Notes under the pieces: generated by a model | What the model was told of the DNA's origin: nothing | The model's input: the letters and a program-made list of their open reading frames with translations, nothing else | Databases searched by the model: none | Program-made: the position numbers and the translations under genes | Source: Roseovarius nubinhibens ISM | GTDB taxonomy: Bacteria > Pseudomonadota > Alphaproteobacteria > Rhodobacterales > Rhodobacteraceae | Assembly (NCBI RefSeq): GCF_000152625.1 | Contig: NZ_CH724156.1 | Span: 2,027,778 to 2,091,777 of the forward strand | Length of the DNA stretch: 64,000 bases | Direction of reading: 5' to 3' | Shown here: in pieces, positions 1-9,571 of the stretch | Position numbering within the stretch: position 1 is the stretch's first letter | Layout: each line of letters starts with the position of its first letter

Positions 1-1
1 C

Positions 2-1534
2 GAAGGCCATCGGTTCATGGCGCCGGGGCGGTTTGCCGTGACCTCGTTCGAGGATTACGCCGCCAAGCTCAAACGCGCCTATGTGGTGCTCGACCCCGAA
101 GAGCGGGCGCAGGCGATCTGGCAGGAGGCGAGCAATCTGGCCTTTGCCGCCGGGATGGAATTGGTCGAGGACAAGGGTCTCTTGCGCGAGGTGGCGGGGC
201 TTGTGGAATGGCCGGTGCCTCTCATGGGGGCGATTGACGAGGCGTTTCTCGGGCTGCCGCCCGAGGTGCTGCAGACCTCGATGAAAGAGCATCAGAAGTT
301 TTTCTCGGTGAAGAACCCCAAGACCGGGCGGATCGAGAAATTCGTGACCGTGGCAAACCGCGAGACCGCCGATCACGGCGCGACGATCCTTGCGGGCAAC
401 CAGAAGGTCCTGTCGGCGCGGCTGGCGGATGCGAAATTCTTCTGGGAGAATGATCTGCGCGAGGCGGAAGCGGGCGGCACGGCCTGGCTTGCGTCGCTCG
501 ACAATGTGACCTTTCACAACAAGCTTGGCAGTCAGGCGGCGCGGATCGACCGGATCGCGGCACTGGCCCGCGAGATTGCCGGGGTCACCGGCGCCGATGC
601 CGATCTGGCGGAACAGGCGGCGCGCTGGGCCAAGGCCGATCTGAGCTCGGAAATGGTCTATGAATTCCCCGAGTTGCAGGGTTTGATGGGGCGGTACTAT
701 GCCGAGAAGGCCGGGCTTCCCGCCGAGGTGGCCGGGGCTGCGCAAGAGCATTACTCGCCGCTCGGCCCGTCGGATGATGTGCCGACCGCGCCGGTGTCGG
801 TGACCGTGGCGCTGGCCGATAAGCTCGACACGCTGACCGGGTTCTGGGCGATTGACGAGAAACCCACCGGCTCGAAAGACCCGTTCGCGCTGCGCCGTGC
901 GGCGCTGGGGGTGATCCGGCTGGTGTTGGAGAATGGGCTGTCGCTCAACATGGATGAGGCGATTGCCAAGGGGCTTGGCCAACAGCCCGGCGCGACTGAT
1001 GGCGCGGCGGCGGACCTCCTGTCCTTCATCCATGACCGGCTCAAGGTCTATCTGCGCGACGAGGGTCTGCGCCATGATGTGATCGACGCCTGCCTTGCCA
1101 TGGAGGGCAATGACGATCTGGCGCTGGTGGTCAAACGGGCGCGGGCGCTGGGCGAGATGCTCGGCACCGAGGATGGCGAGAACCTGTTGCAGGGGTTCAA
1201 ACGCGCCAACAACATCCTGAGCCAGGCCGAGGACAAGGACGGTGTCGAATATTCCTATGGCGCCGATGTGAAATTCGCCGAGACCGAGGAAGAGCGCGCG
1301 CTGTTCGCGGCGCTCGATGCGGCGGAGCCCAAGATCGCGGCGGCGCTCAAGGCGCAGGATTTCAACGCGGCGATGGCGGCCATGGCGGCGCTGCGCGCGC
1401 CGATCGATGCGTTTTTCGAGGCGGTGCAGGTCAACACCGACAAGGACGTGGTGCGGCGCAACCGGCTCAACCTGCTCAGCCGCATTCGCGGGCTGGTGGG
1501 ATCGGTGGCCGATCTGACCCGCGTCGAGGGCTAA
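2..1534 (+). CDS. glyS: Glycine--tRNA ligase beta subunit (5' end outside window)
   Basis: This is the C-terminal ~510 residues of GlyS, the large subunit of the alpha2beta2 bacterial glycyl-tRNA synthetase, a cytoplasmic enzyme that charges tRNA-Gly. The frame is open to the left edge and an internal GHRFMAPG motif precedes the first in-frame ATG, so that ATG at 17 is internal and not the start. Family signatures visible are LQTSMKEHQKFFSV, NKLGSQAARIDRI, the segment around LADKLDTLTGFWAID and KPTGSKDPFALRRAALGVIRL (HD-like core), and a C-terminal anticodon-binding-like region ending NRLNLLSRIRGLVGSVADLTRVEG. The stop TAA is at 1532. The next gene, a PPDK-like protein, is co-directional after about 96 bp, an order I associate with Rhodobacterales. 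Confidence 0.96.
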   Translation, partial: EGHRFMAPGRFAVTSFEDYAAKLKRAYVVLDPEERAQAIWQEASNLAFAAGMELVEDKGLLREVAGLVEWPVPLMGAIDEAFLGLPPEVLQTSMKEHQKFFSVKNPKTGRIEKFVTVANRETADHGATILAGNQKVLSARLADAKFFWENDLREAEAGGTAWLASLDNVTFHNKLGSQAARIDRIAALAREIAGVTGADADLAEQAARWAKADLSSEMVYEFPELQGLMGRYYAEKAGLPAEVAGAAQEHYSPLGPSDDVPTAPVSVTVALADKLDTLTGFWAIDEKPTGSKDPFALRRAALGVIRLVLENGLSLNMDEAIAKGLGQQPGATDGAAADLLSFIHDRLKVYLRDEGLRHDVIDACLAMEGNDDLALVVKRARALGEMLGTEDGENLLQGFKRANNILSQAEDKDGVEYSYGADVKFAETEEERALFAALDAAEPKIAAALKAQDFNAAMAAMAALRAPIDAFFEAVQVNTDKDVVRRNRLNLLSRIRGLVGSVADLTRVEG

Positions 1535-1630
1535 TCGACGCCGCCGCGCCCCGGTCTGGCAGGGGCGCGGTTTTCCTTGCCTTGTTCGGTGCGACCCCTA
1601 TGCTGCGCGGACAGCAAAGGATGTGCCGCA

Positions 1631-4171
1631 ATGCAGCATAATGACCCAGACATCACCCTGATCACCCCGGACGCGCCGATGGCGGCCGAGACCCATGGCG
1701 GGCGGGCGAAATGCCTGCAGCGTCTGGTGCGGCTCGACCTGCCGGTGCCGACGACGGTGGCGCTGTCGTTCAAGGCGGTGCGGGCGATTGCGGCGGGCGA
1801 TATCACCTGTGCCGAGGCGTTGCTCCGGCCCTTTGGGGCGCATCCGCTCCTATGCGTGCGGCCCTCGTCGGAAGACCCCGATTGGGGCGGGCCGCGCGCG
1901 GTGCTCAACATCGGGATGAACGATGCCCAGTTCGAGGCCCTGTCAGAGCGGATCGGGCGCGAGGCGGCGGCCAAGCTCTATCTGCGGTTCGTGCAGAGCT
2001 ATGCGATCCATGTGGCGCGGCTCGACCCGGATGATCTCGACGATGTGAGCGACGCGCCGGTGAAAGGGCTTCAAGAGGCGCTCGATATCTATGAGGATGA
2101 GGCCGAGGAGCCGTTTCCGCAGGACCCGGCGGTGCAGCTCATCGAAGTGCTACGGTCGATGGCGCGGGCTTGGGAAGGCACCACGGCGCGGCTCTTGCGG
2201 CAGGCCAAGGGGGCACCGGCGGATGCCGGGCTCGGCCTTGTGGTGCAGTCGATGGCGCTGGGCGTCGGGCAGGGCGAATGCGGCTCGGGGGTGATGCAGC
2301 TCGTCAACAGCGTGTCGGGCGAGCGCAAGATCACCGGCCGTTACCTGAGCCAGAGCCAGGGGCGCGATGCGCTCACCTCCGGGGCGGGGGCGATGTATCT
2401 CGAACGCGATCCGCGTGGTCCCTCGCTCGAGGAATTGGCGCCCGAGGCCTTTGCCCGGCTCAAATCCTATACCCAGCTCATGCGCGAGAAGCTGCGCGAA
2501 GAGATGCAGGCCGAGTTCACCATCGAGAATGGTGAGGTCTTTTTGCTCGACGGGGTGCGGGTGGTGCGCAATGCGCGGGCCGCCGTCGGCATCGTGGTGG
2601 CGCTGGCCGAGGACAAGATCATCAGCCGCGAAGAGGCGTTGATGCGGATCGAGCCGCGGGCGCTCAATGAATTGCTGCACCGGCAGGTCGACCCGGAGGC
2701 GCATCGCGATGTGCTGGCCAAGGGGGTTGCGGCGAGCCCAGGTGCCGCGAGCGGTGTCATCGTCTTTAGCCCCGAGGCGGCGCAGGCCCATGCGGCGCAG
2801 GGCGTGGCCTCGATCCTCGTGCGGCGCGAGACCAGCCCCGAAGACATTCGCGGCATGCATGCGGCGGCGGCGGTTCTGACCGAGCGCGGCGGCATGACCA
2901 GCCACGCGGCGGTGATCGGGCGCGGCATTGGTCTGCCCTGTGTGGTGGGGGCCTCGTCGCTGCGGTTCCAGACCACCCGCAAATTGTTGACCGCGCCGGA
3001 TGGCCGGGTCTTCCGCGAGGGCGACAAGATCACCATCGACGGCACCAATGGCGAGGTTCTGGCAGGCGAGCCGGCGCTTCTCGAGGCGGGCAATCTCGAC
3101 AGTCTGCGGGTGCTGATGGCCTGGGCCGATGCGGTGCGCGACATCGAGGTGCGGGCCAATGCCGACACGCCGCGCGATGCGGAGACGGCGCGCTGGTTCA
3201 ATGCCGAGGGCATCGGGCTGTGCCGGACGGAACATATGTTCTTTGAGGCGGACCGGCTCATCGTGATGCGCGAGATGATCTTTGCCAAGACCAGCAAGGA
3301 CCGGGCCGCCGCGCTCGAGCGGCTGTTGCCGATGCAGCGGGCGGATTTCGCCGATCTCTTCCGCATCATGGAGGGCAAGCCGGTTTGTATCCGGCTGCTC
3401 GACCCGCCGTTGCACGAGTTTCTGCCCACCGGGCGCAGCGGCCATCGCGAGCTGGCCGAGGCGCTCGATCTGCCGCTGTCGGATGTGACGCGGCGGGTGG
3501 AGGCGCTCGGCGAATATAACCCGATGCTGGGGATGCGGGGCGTGCGTCTCGGCATCACGGTGCCGGAGATTTACGAGATGCAGGCGCGGGCGATTTTCGA
3601 GGCGCTGCTGAGCCAGGGCGAGGGGCGCGATCCGGTGGTGCCGGAAATCATGATCCCGCTGGTGTCGGCGAGCCGCGAGGTCGATCTCGTCAAGAGCCGG
3701 ATCGACGCGGTGGCGAGCGCCGTGCGCAACGAGAGCGGCCGGGAATTCACCTATCGTCTCGGCGTGATGGTCGAGACGCCGCGCGCCGCGCTGCGGGCCG
3801 GAGATATTGCGCCCAAGGTGGCCTTCCTGAGCTTTGGCACGAACGATTTGACCCAGATGACCTATGGGCTGTCGCGCGACGATGCGGGGCGGTTCATGTC
3901 GGATTATGTGCAGCAGGGCGTCTATCCCGAAGACCCGTTCCATTCGCTCGATGTCTACGGGGTGGGCGAGCTGCTCAGTCTCGGGGCGGCGCGGGCGCGG
4001 GAGACCAATCCGAACCTCGTTTTGTCGATCTGTGGCGAGCATGGCGGCAACCCCGAATCGATTGCCTTCTGTCGGGCGGCCGGATTTGACTATGTTTCCT
4101 GCTCTCCCTTCCGGGTTCCGGTGGCGAGACTCGCCGCGGCGCAGCTCGCCATCAAGGACAAGATCGGGTAG
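1631..4171 (+). CDS. PPDK-like PEP-utilising protein with eroded ATP half
   Basis: An 847-residue relative of pyruvate, phosphate dikinase, which interconverts ATP + Pi + pyruvate and AMP + PPi + PEP through a phosphohistidine. The C-terminal two thirds look intact: swivelling domain LTERGGMTSHAAVIGRG with the phospho-accepting His (about residue 427), then the PEP barrel with GLCRTEHMFF, YNPMLGMRGVRLGI, GVMVETPRAAL, SFGTNDLTQMTYG and the catalytic Cys in SICGEHGGNPES. The N-terminal ATP-grasp half is recognisable (HGGRAKCLQRLV; LLCVRPSSED; VVQSMALGVGQGECGSGV) but far from the usual PPDK motifs. Start: the ATG at 1631 has AAAGG about 10 nt upstream; longer starts would be TTG. It may still be an active PPDK, or a PEP-binding regulator or partial-reaction enzyme. 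Confidence 0.85.
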   Translation: MQHNDPDITLITPDAPMAAETHGGRAKCLQRLVRLDLPVPTTVALSFKAVRAIAAGDITCAEALLRPFGAHPLLCVRPSSEDPDWGGPRAVLNIGMNDAQFEALSERIGREAAAKLYLRFVQSYAIHVARLDPDDLDDVSDAPVKGLQEALDIYEDEAEEPFPQDPAVQLIEVLRSMARAWEGTTARLLRQAKGAPADAGLGLVVQSMALGVGQGECGSGVMQLVNSVSGERKITGRYLSQSQGRDALTSGAGAMYLERDPRGPSLEELAPEAFARLKSYTQLMREKLREEMQAEFTIENGEVFLLDGVRVVRNARAAVGIVVALAEDKIISREEALMRIEPRALNELLHRQVDPEAHRDVLAKGVAASPGAASGVIVFSPEAAQAHAAQGVASILVRRETSPEDIRGMHAAAAVLTERGGMTSHAAVIGRGIGLPCVVGASSLRFQTTRKLLTAPDGRVFREGDKITIDGTNGEVLAGEPALLEAGNLDSLRVLMAWADAVRDIEVRANADTPRDAETARWFNAEGIGLCRTEHMFFEADRLIVMREMIFAKTSKDRAAALERLLPMQRADFADLFRIMEGKPVCIRLLDPPLHEFLPTGRSGHRELAEALDLPLSDVTRRVEALGEYNPMLGMRGVRLGITVPEIYEMQARAIFEALLSQGEGRDPVVPEIMIPLVSASREVDLVKSRIDAVASAVRNESGREFTYRLGVMVETPRAALRAGDIAPKVAFLSFGTNDLTQMTYGLSRDDAGRFMSDYVQQGVYPEDPFHSLDVYGVGELLSLGAARARETNPNLVLSICGEHGGNPESIAFCRAAGFDYVSCSPFRVPVARLAAAQLAIKDKIG

Positions 4172-4328
4172 GTTCCCCCTTAATTTCACACTGTATCTAG
4201 TGGTCTCGCGCGGGTTTTCGCCCTTGCGACATTCCGCCCCCTGCCACATGGGTGGACGAATCTTGCCACATTGATTAAACGCCCCGGATCGCCGAAGGCC
4301 GTGCCCGTGTCGGGCTAGGAGGACCGGA

Positions 4329-4937
4329 ATGCTGATGAGAGTTATGACGATACTGCTTTTGCTGGCGGGGCAGGCACATGCCGAGTCGACCGCCGCCGAG
4401 CTGATCGGGCAGGAGAAACGCGCCCTGCAGAATATGAAAGAGGACCGTCTGGCCTCGCTTCTCAAACCCGGTGCGGGCAAGTTTGCCTATTCGCGCCAAT
4501 GGGTCGATGCCCAGAAAGCCGTGAAGGGCGATGCCGAATGGCGCTGCCTCTCCGAGGCGCTCTATTTCGAGGCACGGGGCGAGAGCGTGAAGGGCCAGTT
4601 CGCCGTGGGCGAAGTGATCCTCAACCGGGTGGACAACCCGAATTATCCCAACACCGTCTGTGGCGTCATCAATCAGGGCACGGGGCGCAAATACGCCTGT
4701 CAGTTCACCTATACCTGTGACGGCCATAAGGAAGTGATCGGCGAGCCGCGCGCCTTTGAGCGGGTCGGCAAGATCGCCAAGCTGCTGATCAGCGGTGCGC
4801 CGCGTCAGCTCACCGATGGGGCGACCCATTACCACACCCGCGCGGTCAACCCGCGTTGGGCGCGGATTTTCCCGCGCACCGCCACCATTGGCGTGCATCA
4901 TTTCTATCGGCAGCCCACGCGCCTGTCGCAGAACTGA
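4329..4937 (+). CDS. Secreted SleB-type cell wall hydrolase
   Basis: A 202-residue protein with an N-terminal signal peptide (MTILLLLAGQAHA, cleaved about residue 18) and a C-terminal Hydrolase_2/SleB domain at about residues 75-195. The conserved core is CLSEALYFEARGE, then GQFAVGEVILNRV, YPNTVCGVINQG and a C-terminal ATHYHTRAVNPRWARIFPRTATIGVHHFY. The Glu in YFEARGE is the likely catalytic acid of this lysozyme-like fold, so the protein probably cleaves peptidoglycan in the periplasm. The start is fixed by AGGAGG at 4317-4322, 6 nt before the ATG. A second ATG two codons in (4335) is possible. It is monocistronic, 157 bp after the PPDK-like gene. Confidence 0.9.
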   Translation: MLMRVMTILLLLAGQAHAESTAAELIGQEKRALQNMKEDRLASLLKPGAGKFAYSRQWVDAQKAVKGDAEWRCLSEALYFEARGESVKGQFAVGEVILNRVDNPNYPNTVCGVINQGTGRKYACQFTYTCDGHKEVIGEPRAFERVGKIAKLLISGAPRQLTDGATHYHTRAVNPRWARIFPRTATIGVHHFYRQPTRLSQN

Positions 4938-5027
4938 CCCTCTGCGTCGTCAATCCCGTTTGTTGAGCAGCGCGGCCCGTGCTAAGGCGCGGGTCTGTTA
5001 CCACGAGCCGCAGGGGCGAGACACGCG

Positions 5028-5957
5028 ATGAGCAATGAGACCAGCCTGGCATTCGATCATCCCGAAGCGCGGGCCAAGGCCATGGCCGGCGATGCGCCGC
5101 TGGATCGCATTTCGGTGCGCGACCATGTGGTCGAGGTCGAGATCGGCGCCTTTCAGGCGGAACGCGGTCTGACCCAGCGGGTGTCGTTCAACGTGGTGGT
5201 CGAGGTCCGGCCTGTCGATGCCGAGCTCGACGATGATGTGGATCGTATCCTCTCCTATGACCGGGTGACCGAGGCGATTGCCGGGGCGCTCGCCGAAGAG
5301 CGGCTCAACCTTCTTGAAACCCTGGCCGAACGTGTCGCCGAGCGGATCCTTGGCGAGCCGCAGGCGATGCGGGTCTTTGTGCGGATCGAAAAGCTCGACC
5401 GGGGGCCCGGGGCGCTTGGCGTCGAGATTGTCCGCGCGGTGGATGAGCATCACGCGCGCCCGGCCACGCCGCAGGCCGACAGCACGCCGCATCCGCATGT
5501 GGTCTTTCTCAGCAATGACGCGATCACCTCGGCCAATCTGGGCCGCTGGCTCGATCAGCTCGAGGCGCGGGCCGAGCCGGTGATCCTCTGTGTCGGGCGG
5601 GCGGCCGCGCAGCCGCCGCAGACCGGCCATAAGATGACCCAGCGGCGGGTCGATCTGCTGGCCATCGAGCAAAATGCCTGGTGCCTTGGCGGGCGCGATG
5701 ATCGCTGTGTCGTGGTGGCGACGCGGACCGAGCTCGACTGGGCGATGAAGAACGGTCAGATCAGCGTCTGGGCGCCGTCGAAGATCGTGCTCGACGCGGT
5801 CGATGGGCCGCGCGTCGGGCCGGAGGATCCGGTGGCGCTGGCGGCGTGGTTCGCGGGCCATATGGAAGCCTCGGATCTGATGGTGATCGGGGCCGAGCCG
5901 CCGCACGCGGCGCCGGTGGACATCATCGTGCAGGATATTACAGAATCCGGGCTATGA
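5028..5957 (+). CDS. folB: Dihydroneopterin aldolase (FolB) with extra C-terminal domain
   Basis: Residues ~23-140 match FolB, which converts 7,8-dihydroneopterin to 6-hydroxymethyl-dihydropterin and glycolaldehyde in folate synthesis. The family residues are present: the Glu of GAFQAERGLTQ (E45), Tyr of LSYDRVTEAI (Y77), LNLLETLAERVAERIL, and the catalytic Lys in VRIEKLDRGPG (K122). Ordinary FolB is about 120 residues; this one is 309. Residues ~150-309 form a second globular region (HVVFLSNDAITSANLGRWLD; VILCVGRAAAQ; DDRCVVVATRTELDWAMKNG) that I do not recognise. The stop overlaps the folP start (ATGA), so the two are translationally coupled, which supports a folate role for the whole protein. 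Confidence 0.88.
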   Translation: MSNETSLAFDHPEARAKAMAGDAPLDRISVRDHVVEVEIGAFQAERGLTQRVSFNVVVEVRPVDAELDDDVDRILSYDRVTEAIAGALAEERLNLLETLAERVAERILGEPQAMRVFVRIEKLDRGPGALGVEIVRAVDEHHARPATPQADSTPHPHVVFLSNDAITSANLGRWLDQLEARAEPVILCVGRAAAQPPQTGHKMTQRRVDLLAIEQNAWCLGGRDDRCVVVATRTELDWAMKNGQISVWAPSKIVLDAVDGPRVGPEDPVALAAWFAGHMEASDLMVIGAEPPHAAPVDIIVQDITESGL

Positions 5958-6961
5958 GCGTCTATTACCGTCCCATTCTTCGCCATGATCCGATCCGGCC
6001 CGAGGGCGCGCTGACGCTCGGCGGCGGCTGGTGCTGGTTCGATAGGGTCGAGCTGCTTGAACGCGGCGGGCCGGGGCGGGTTGTCCCCGCCTCCGAGCTG
6101 CCCGAGGAGATGCGCGCGCGGCTCTGTGCGCCGCGGCCAGAGATTGCGGGGCTGAGGTTTGACGCGCCGCGGCTGATGGGCATTCTCAACGTGACGCCCG
6201 ACAGTTTTTCCGATGGCGGGCTGCATTTCGACCCAAGCGATGCGCTGGCGCACGCGCGGCAGATGCGCGACGAGGGGGCCGAGATCATCGACATCGGCGG
6301 CGAGAGCACCCGGCCTGGTGCCAGCGAAGTGCCGGTGGCGGAAGAGATCCAACGCACTGCGCCGGTGATCGAGGCCATTCGGGCCGAGATGGACCTGCCG
6401 ATCTCGATCGACACGCGCAAGGCCCCGGTGGCCGAGGCCGCCCATGCGGCGGGGGCCGATCTGGTCAATGACGTGGCGGGGTTCACCTTTGATCCGGCGC
6501 TCGCGCCCTATTGTGGGGCGGCGGGGCTGCCGGTCTGTGTGATGCATGCGCAGGGCACGCCGGATATCATGCAAAAAGACCCGCGCTATGATGATGTGGC
6601 GCTCGATGTCTATGACTATCTGGCCGAGCGGATTGCGGCGCTCGAGGCGGCGGGGGTGCCGCGGGCGGCGATCCTCACCGATCCGGGCATCGGCTTTGGC
6701 AAGACGCAGGCGCATAACCTGACGCTGTTGCGCAACCTGTCGCTGTTTCACGGGCTTGGCTGTGCCATTCTTCTCGGCGTGTCGCGCAAGCGGTTCATCG
6801 GAGAGATTGGCGGCACCGGCGAGGGCGCGGAGCGGATGCCGGGATCGGTCGCCGTGGCGCTGGCCGGGGTGGCGCAGGGGGTGCAGGTCTTGCGGGTGCA
6901 TGACGTCGGCGCCCATCGCGCGGCGCTGGCGCTGTGGCGGGCTTCTACCGGGATGGGATGA
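5954..6961 (+). CDS. folP: Dihydropteroate synthase
   Basis: A 335-residue cytoplasmic TIM-barrel enzyme that joins 6-hydroxymethyl-dihydropterin diphosphate to p-aminobenzoate; it is the sulfonamide target. DHPS motifs appear in order: LMGILNVTPDSFSDGG, IIDIGGESTRPGA, ISIDTRKAPVAEAA, DLVNDVAGF, VCVMHAQGTPDIMQ, ILTDPGIGFGKT, LLGVSRKRFIG and the final RVHDV. About 70 N-terminal residues precede the barrel, so it is longer than E. coli FolP. The ATG at 5954 overlaps the folB stop by 4 bp and was preferred to a longer frame with no ribosome binding site. It ends 6 bp from the convergent DMT exporter. Confidence 0.96.
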   Translation: MSVYYRPILRHDPIRPEGALTLGGGWCWFDRVELLERGGPGRVVPASELPEEMRARLCAPRPEIAGLRFDAPRLMGILNVTPDSFSDGGLHFDPSDALAHARQMRDEGAEIIDIGGESTRPGASEVPVAEEIQRTAPVIEAIRAEMDLPISIDTRKAPVAEAAHAAGADLVNDVAGFTFDPALAPYCGAAGLPVCVMHAQGTPDIMQKDPRYDDVALDVYDYLAERIAALEAAGVPRAAILTDPGIGFGKTQAHNLTLLRNLSLFHGLGCAILLGVSRKRFIGEIGGTGEGAERMPGSVAVALAGVAQGVQVLRVHDVGAHRAALALWRASTGMG

Positions 6962-6967
6962 GGGCGC

Positions 6968-7882
6968 TCAGCCCTTGAGGAAGAGCCGTTTGAGCGCGCC
7001 GAGCTGGCTCAGCGCGACGCCGCCGAGGATCAGAGGCAGGGCGAGCGCCATGCCGTCGGGCAAGTCTTCGCCCAGGATCATCACGCCAAGCGCCACCGAC
7101 CAGAGCGGCACCTGATAATTCACCAGACTCATGAACACCGGCCCTGCGTCGCGGATCACCTGCACCGCGAGCAATTGCGCCAGCCCGGTGGGCAGGAGCC
7201 CGAGGTAGAGCAGCGCCACGAGGCTCGGCAGGGGGATGCTGTCGGGCAGGTCTTCCATTGAGATGGCGTAGGGCACGAAGAGCACCGCGGCGAGTGTCAG
7301 CGCGGCGGCGGCGAGGCCGATCATGTCGGCGGGCGGGCAGAGCCGGGTGACGATGGCCCCGATCCCGTAGCAACAGGCGGCGGTGACACAGGCGAGACGG
7401 GCGAGGCTCTCCATATCGCTGCCGGTGGAGCGAAAGGCGTCGGGACCGATCAGCACCGCCACCCCGAGCGTGCCGATGCCAAAGCCGATGAGGCGGCGCA
7501 GATGCATGGTTTCGCCCGGCACCAGAAGATGCGCGAGCGGCAGGATGAAGAGCGGCACGGTGGCGGTGAACACCCCGGCAAAGCCCGAGGCAACATGGGT
7601 CTGGGACCAGGTGAGCAGGGTGAAGGGCAGGGCGTTGGAAAACAGCGCAATGGCCAGCGCCGCGCCCCAGATGCGACCGGCGTTCGGGCCGCGCAGCGAC
7701 GGCAGGCCGGTGCCGCGCAGATAGGCGAGCCCCAGCAGGAAGCTCGCCCCGAGGCTCAGCCGGACGGCGACCACGGTCAGCGGGCCGACGCCCTTGAGCG
7801 CCACCGAGGCCGCGAGAAAGGCGCCGCCCCAGATCAGCCCGAGAAAGGCGAGTTTCAACCAGTTGATCGGATGCACCACCAT
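6968..7882 (-). CDS. EamA/DMT-superfamily transporter
   Basis: A 304-residue integral inner-membrane protein with about ten hydrophobic helices in two EamA repeats. It begins WLKLAFLGLIWGGAFLAASVALKGVGPLTVVAVRLSLGA, the usual opening of the first repeat, and the second repeat ends LVNYQVPLWSVALGVMILGEDLPDGMALALPLILGGVALSQL. The family exports amino acids or other small metabolites, but the substrate cannot be told from sequence. It is convergent with folP (6 bp between stops) and lies downstream of ilvC in the same direction, separated by a probable ilvC terminator, so it likely has its own promoter. Confidence 0.88.
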   Translation of the reverse strand: MVVHPINWLKLAFLGLIWGGAFLAASVALKGVGPLTVVAVRLSLGASFLLGLAYLRGTGLPSLRGPNAGRIWGAALAIALFSNALPFTLLTWSQTHVASGFAGVFTATVPLFILPLAHLLVPGETMHLRRLIGFGIGTLGVAVLIGPDAFRSTGSDMESLARLACVTAACCYGIGAIVTRLCPPADMIGLAAAALTLAAVLFVPYAISMEDLPDSIPLPSLVALLYLGLLPTGLAQLLAVQVIRDAGPVFMSLVNYQVPLWSVALGVMILGEDLPDGMALALPLILGGVALSQLGALKRLFLKG

Positions 7883-7900
7883 GGGCCTGCTTTCGTGAGA

Positions 7901-7934
7901 AAATGCGAAGGGGCGCCCATAGCGGACGCCCCTT
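7901..7934 (-). terminator. Probable terminator after ilvC
   Basis: An 8-bp perfect inverted repeat (AAGGGGCG at 7908-7915 with CGCCCCTT at 7927-7934, 11-nt loop) lies just downstream of the ilvC stop. On the minus strand it is followed by CGCATTTTC, a weak T tract. It falls between ilvC and the DMT exporter. Confidence 0.6.
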
Positions 7935-7958
7935 GCCTGTCCGTCTGATCAGAGGCGA

Positions 7959-9020
<1,062 letters not shown>

Positions 9021-9043
9021 CTACGCCGACCCCGGTGAGAGAG

Positions 9044-9064
9044 TTTTCATTAATCATTGGAAAA
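9044..9064. promoter_or_regulatory. AT-rich dyad, possible Lrp-type operator
   Basis: In the ilvC/lrp divergent region, TTTTC at 9044-9048 and GAAAA at 9060-9064 flank an AT-rich centre (ATTAATCATT). This arrangement resembles AT-rich Lrp/AsnC sites. A second AT-rich stretch (ATAATTATTCGCGATA) follows at about 9078-9095. The assignment rests on position and composition only. Confidence 0.35.
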
Positions 9065-9115
9065 CCCGTCTGGGTGAGATAATTATTCGCGATACGTGAA
9101 ATTGGCGGTAAATTC

Positions 9116-9571
9116 ATGCTAGACGACATCGATAGGCGGCTCTTGCGCCAATATCAGCACGCGCCCGATCTCAGCCCGGCAGAGCTGGCCGAGCGGGCGG
9201 GGGTGACGCCGGCCACCTGTGCGCGGCGGCTCGACCGGATGCGCGAGCAGGGGATCATTCGCGCGATGCGGGCGGTGATCGACTGGCGGGCGCTCGGCTA
9301 TGAGGTCGAGGTGAGCCTCAGGGTGGCGCTCGACAAGACGCAGCCGCGCGCCTTTGAAGAGTTCACCGACGCCGCGCGGCAGGTGCCGGAGGTGGTGGAA
9401 ATCCAGACCTTTCTTGGCCGGGTCGACCTGCGCCTGTCGGTGATCGCCCGCGACATGGCACATTATCAGCAGATCTATCGCAGCGCGATCCTGCCCCTGC
9501 CGCATATGGCGGATGTCGAGGCGCTCATGCATGTGGCGCGGATCAAATCCGACGAGGTGCTGCCGGTATGA
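9116..9571 (+). CDS. Lrp/AsnC-family regulator, first of a pair
   Basis: A 151-residue transcription factor: an N-terminal winged HTH (LDDIDRRLLRQYQHAPDLSPAELAERAGVTPATCARRLDRMREQGII) and a C-terminal ligand-binding RAM/AsnC domain (VSLRVALDKTQPRAFEEFTDAARQVPEVVEIQTFLGRVDLRLSV). It diverges from ilvC and probably controls ilvC and/or itself in response to an amino acid; the effector is not deducible. Its stop overlaps the start of the next Lrp gene (ATGA at 9568), so the two are made together and could form hetero-oligomers. Confidence 0.92.
   Translation: MLDDIDRRLLRQYQHAPDLSPAELAERAGVTPATCARRLDRMREQGIIRAMRAVIDWRALGYEVEVSLRVALDKTQPRAFEEFTDAARQVPEVVEIQTFLGRVDLRLSVIARDMAHYQQIYRSAILPLPHMADVEALMHVARIKSDEVLPV

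Noticed and set aside
2150..4480. A 776-codon open frame on the minus strand opposite the PPDK-like gene
   Set aside because: GC-rich codon usage leaves the antisense frame open; the sense strand carries clear family motifs and the antisense product is His/Arg/Pro-rich with no domain.
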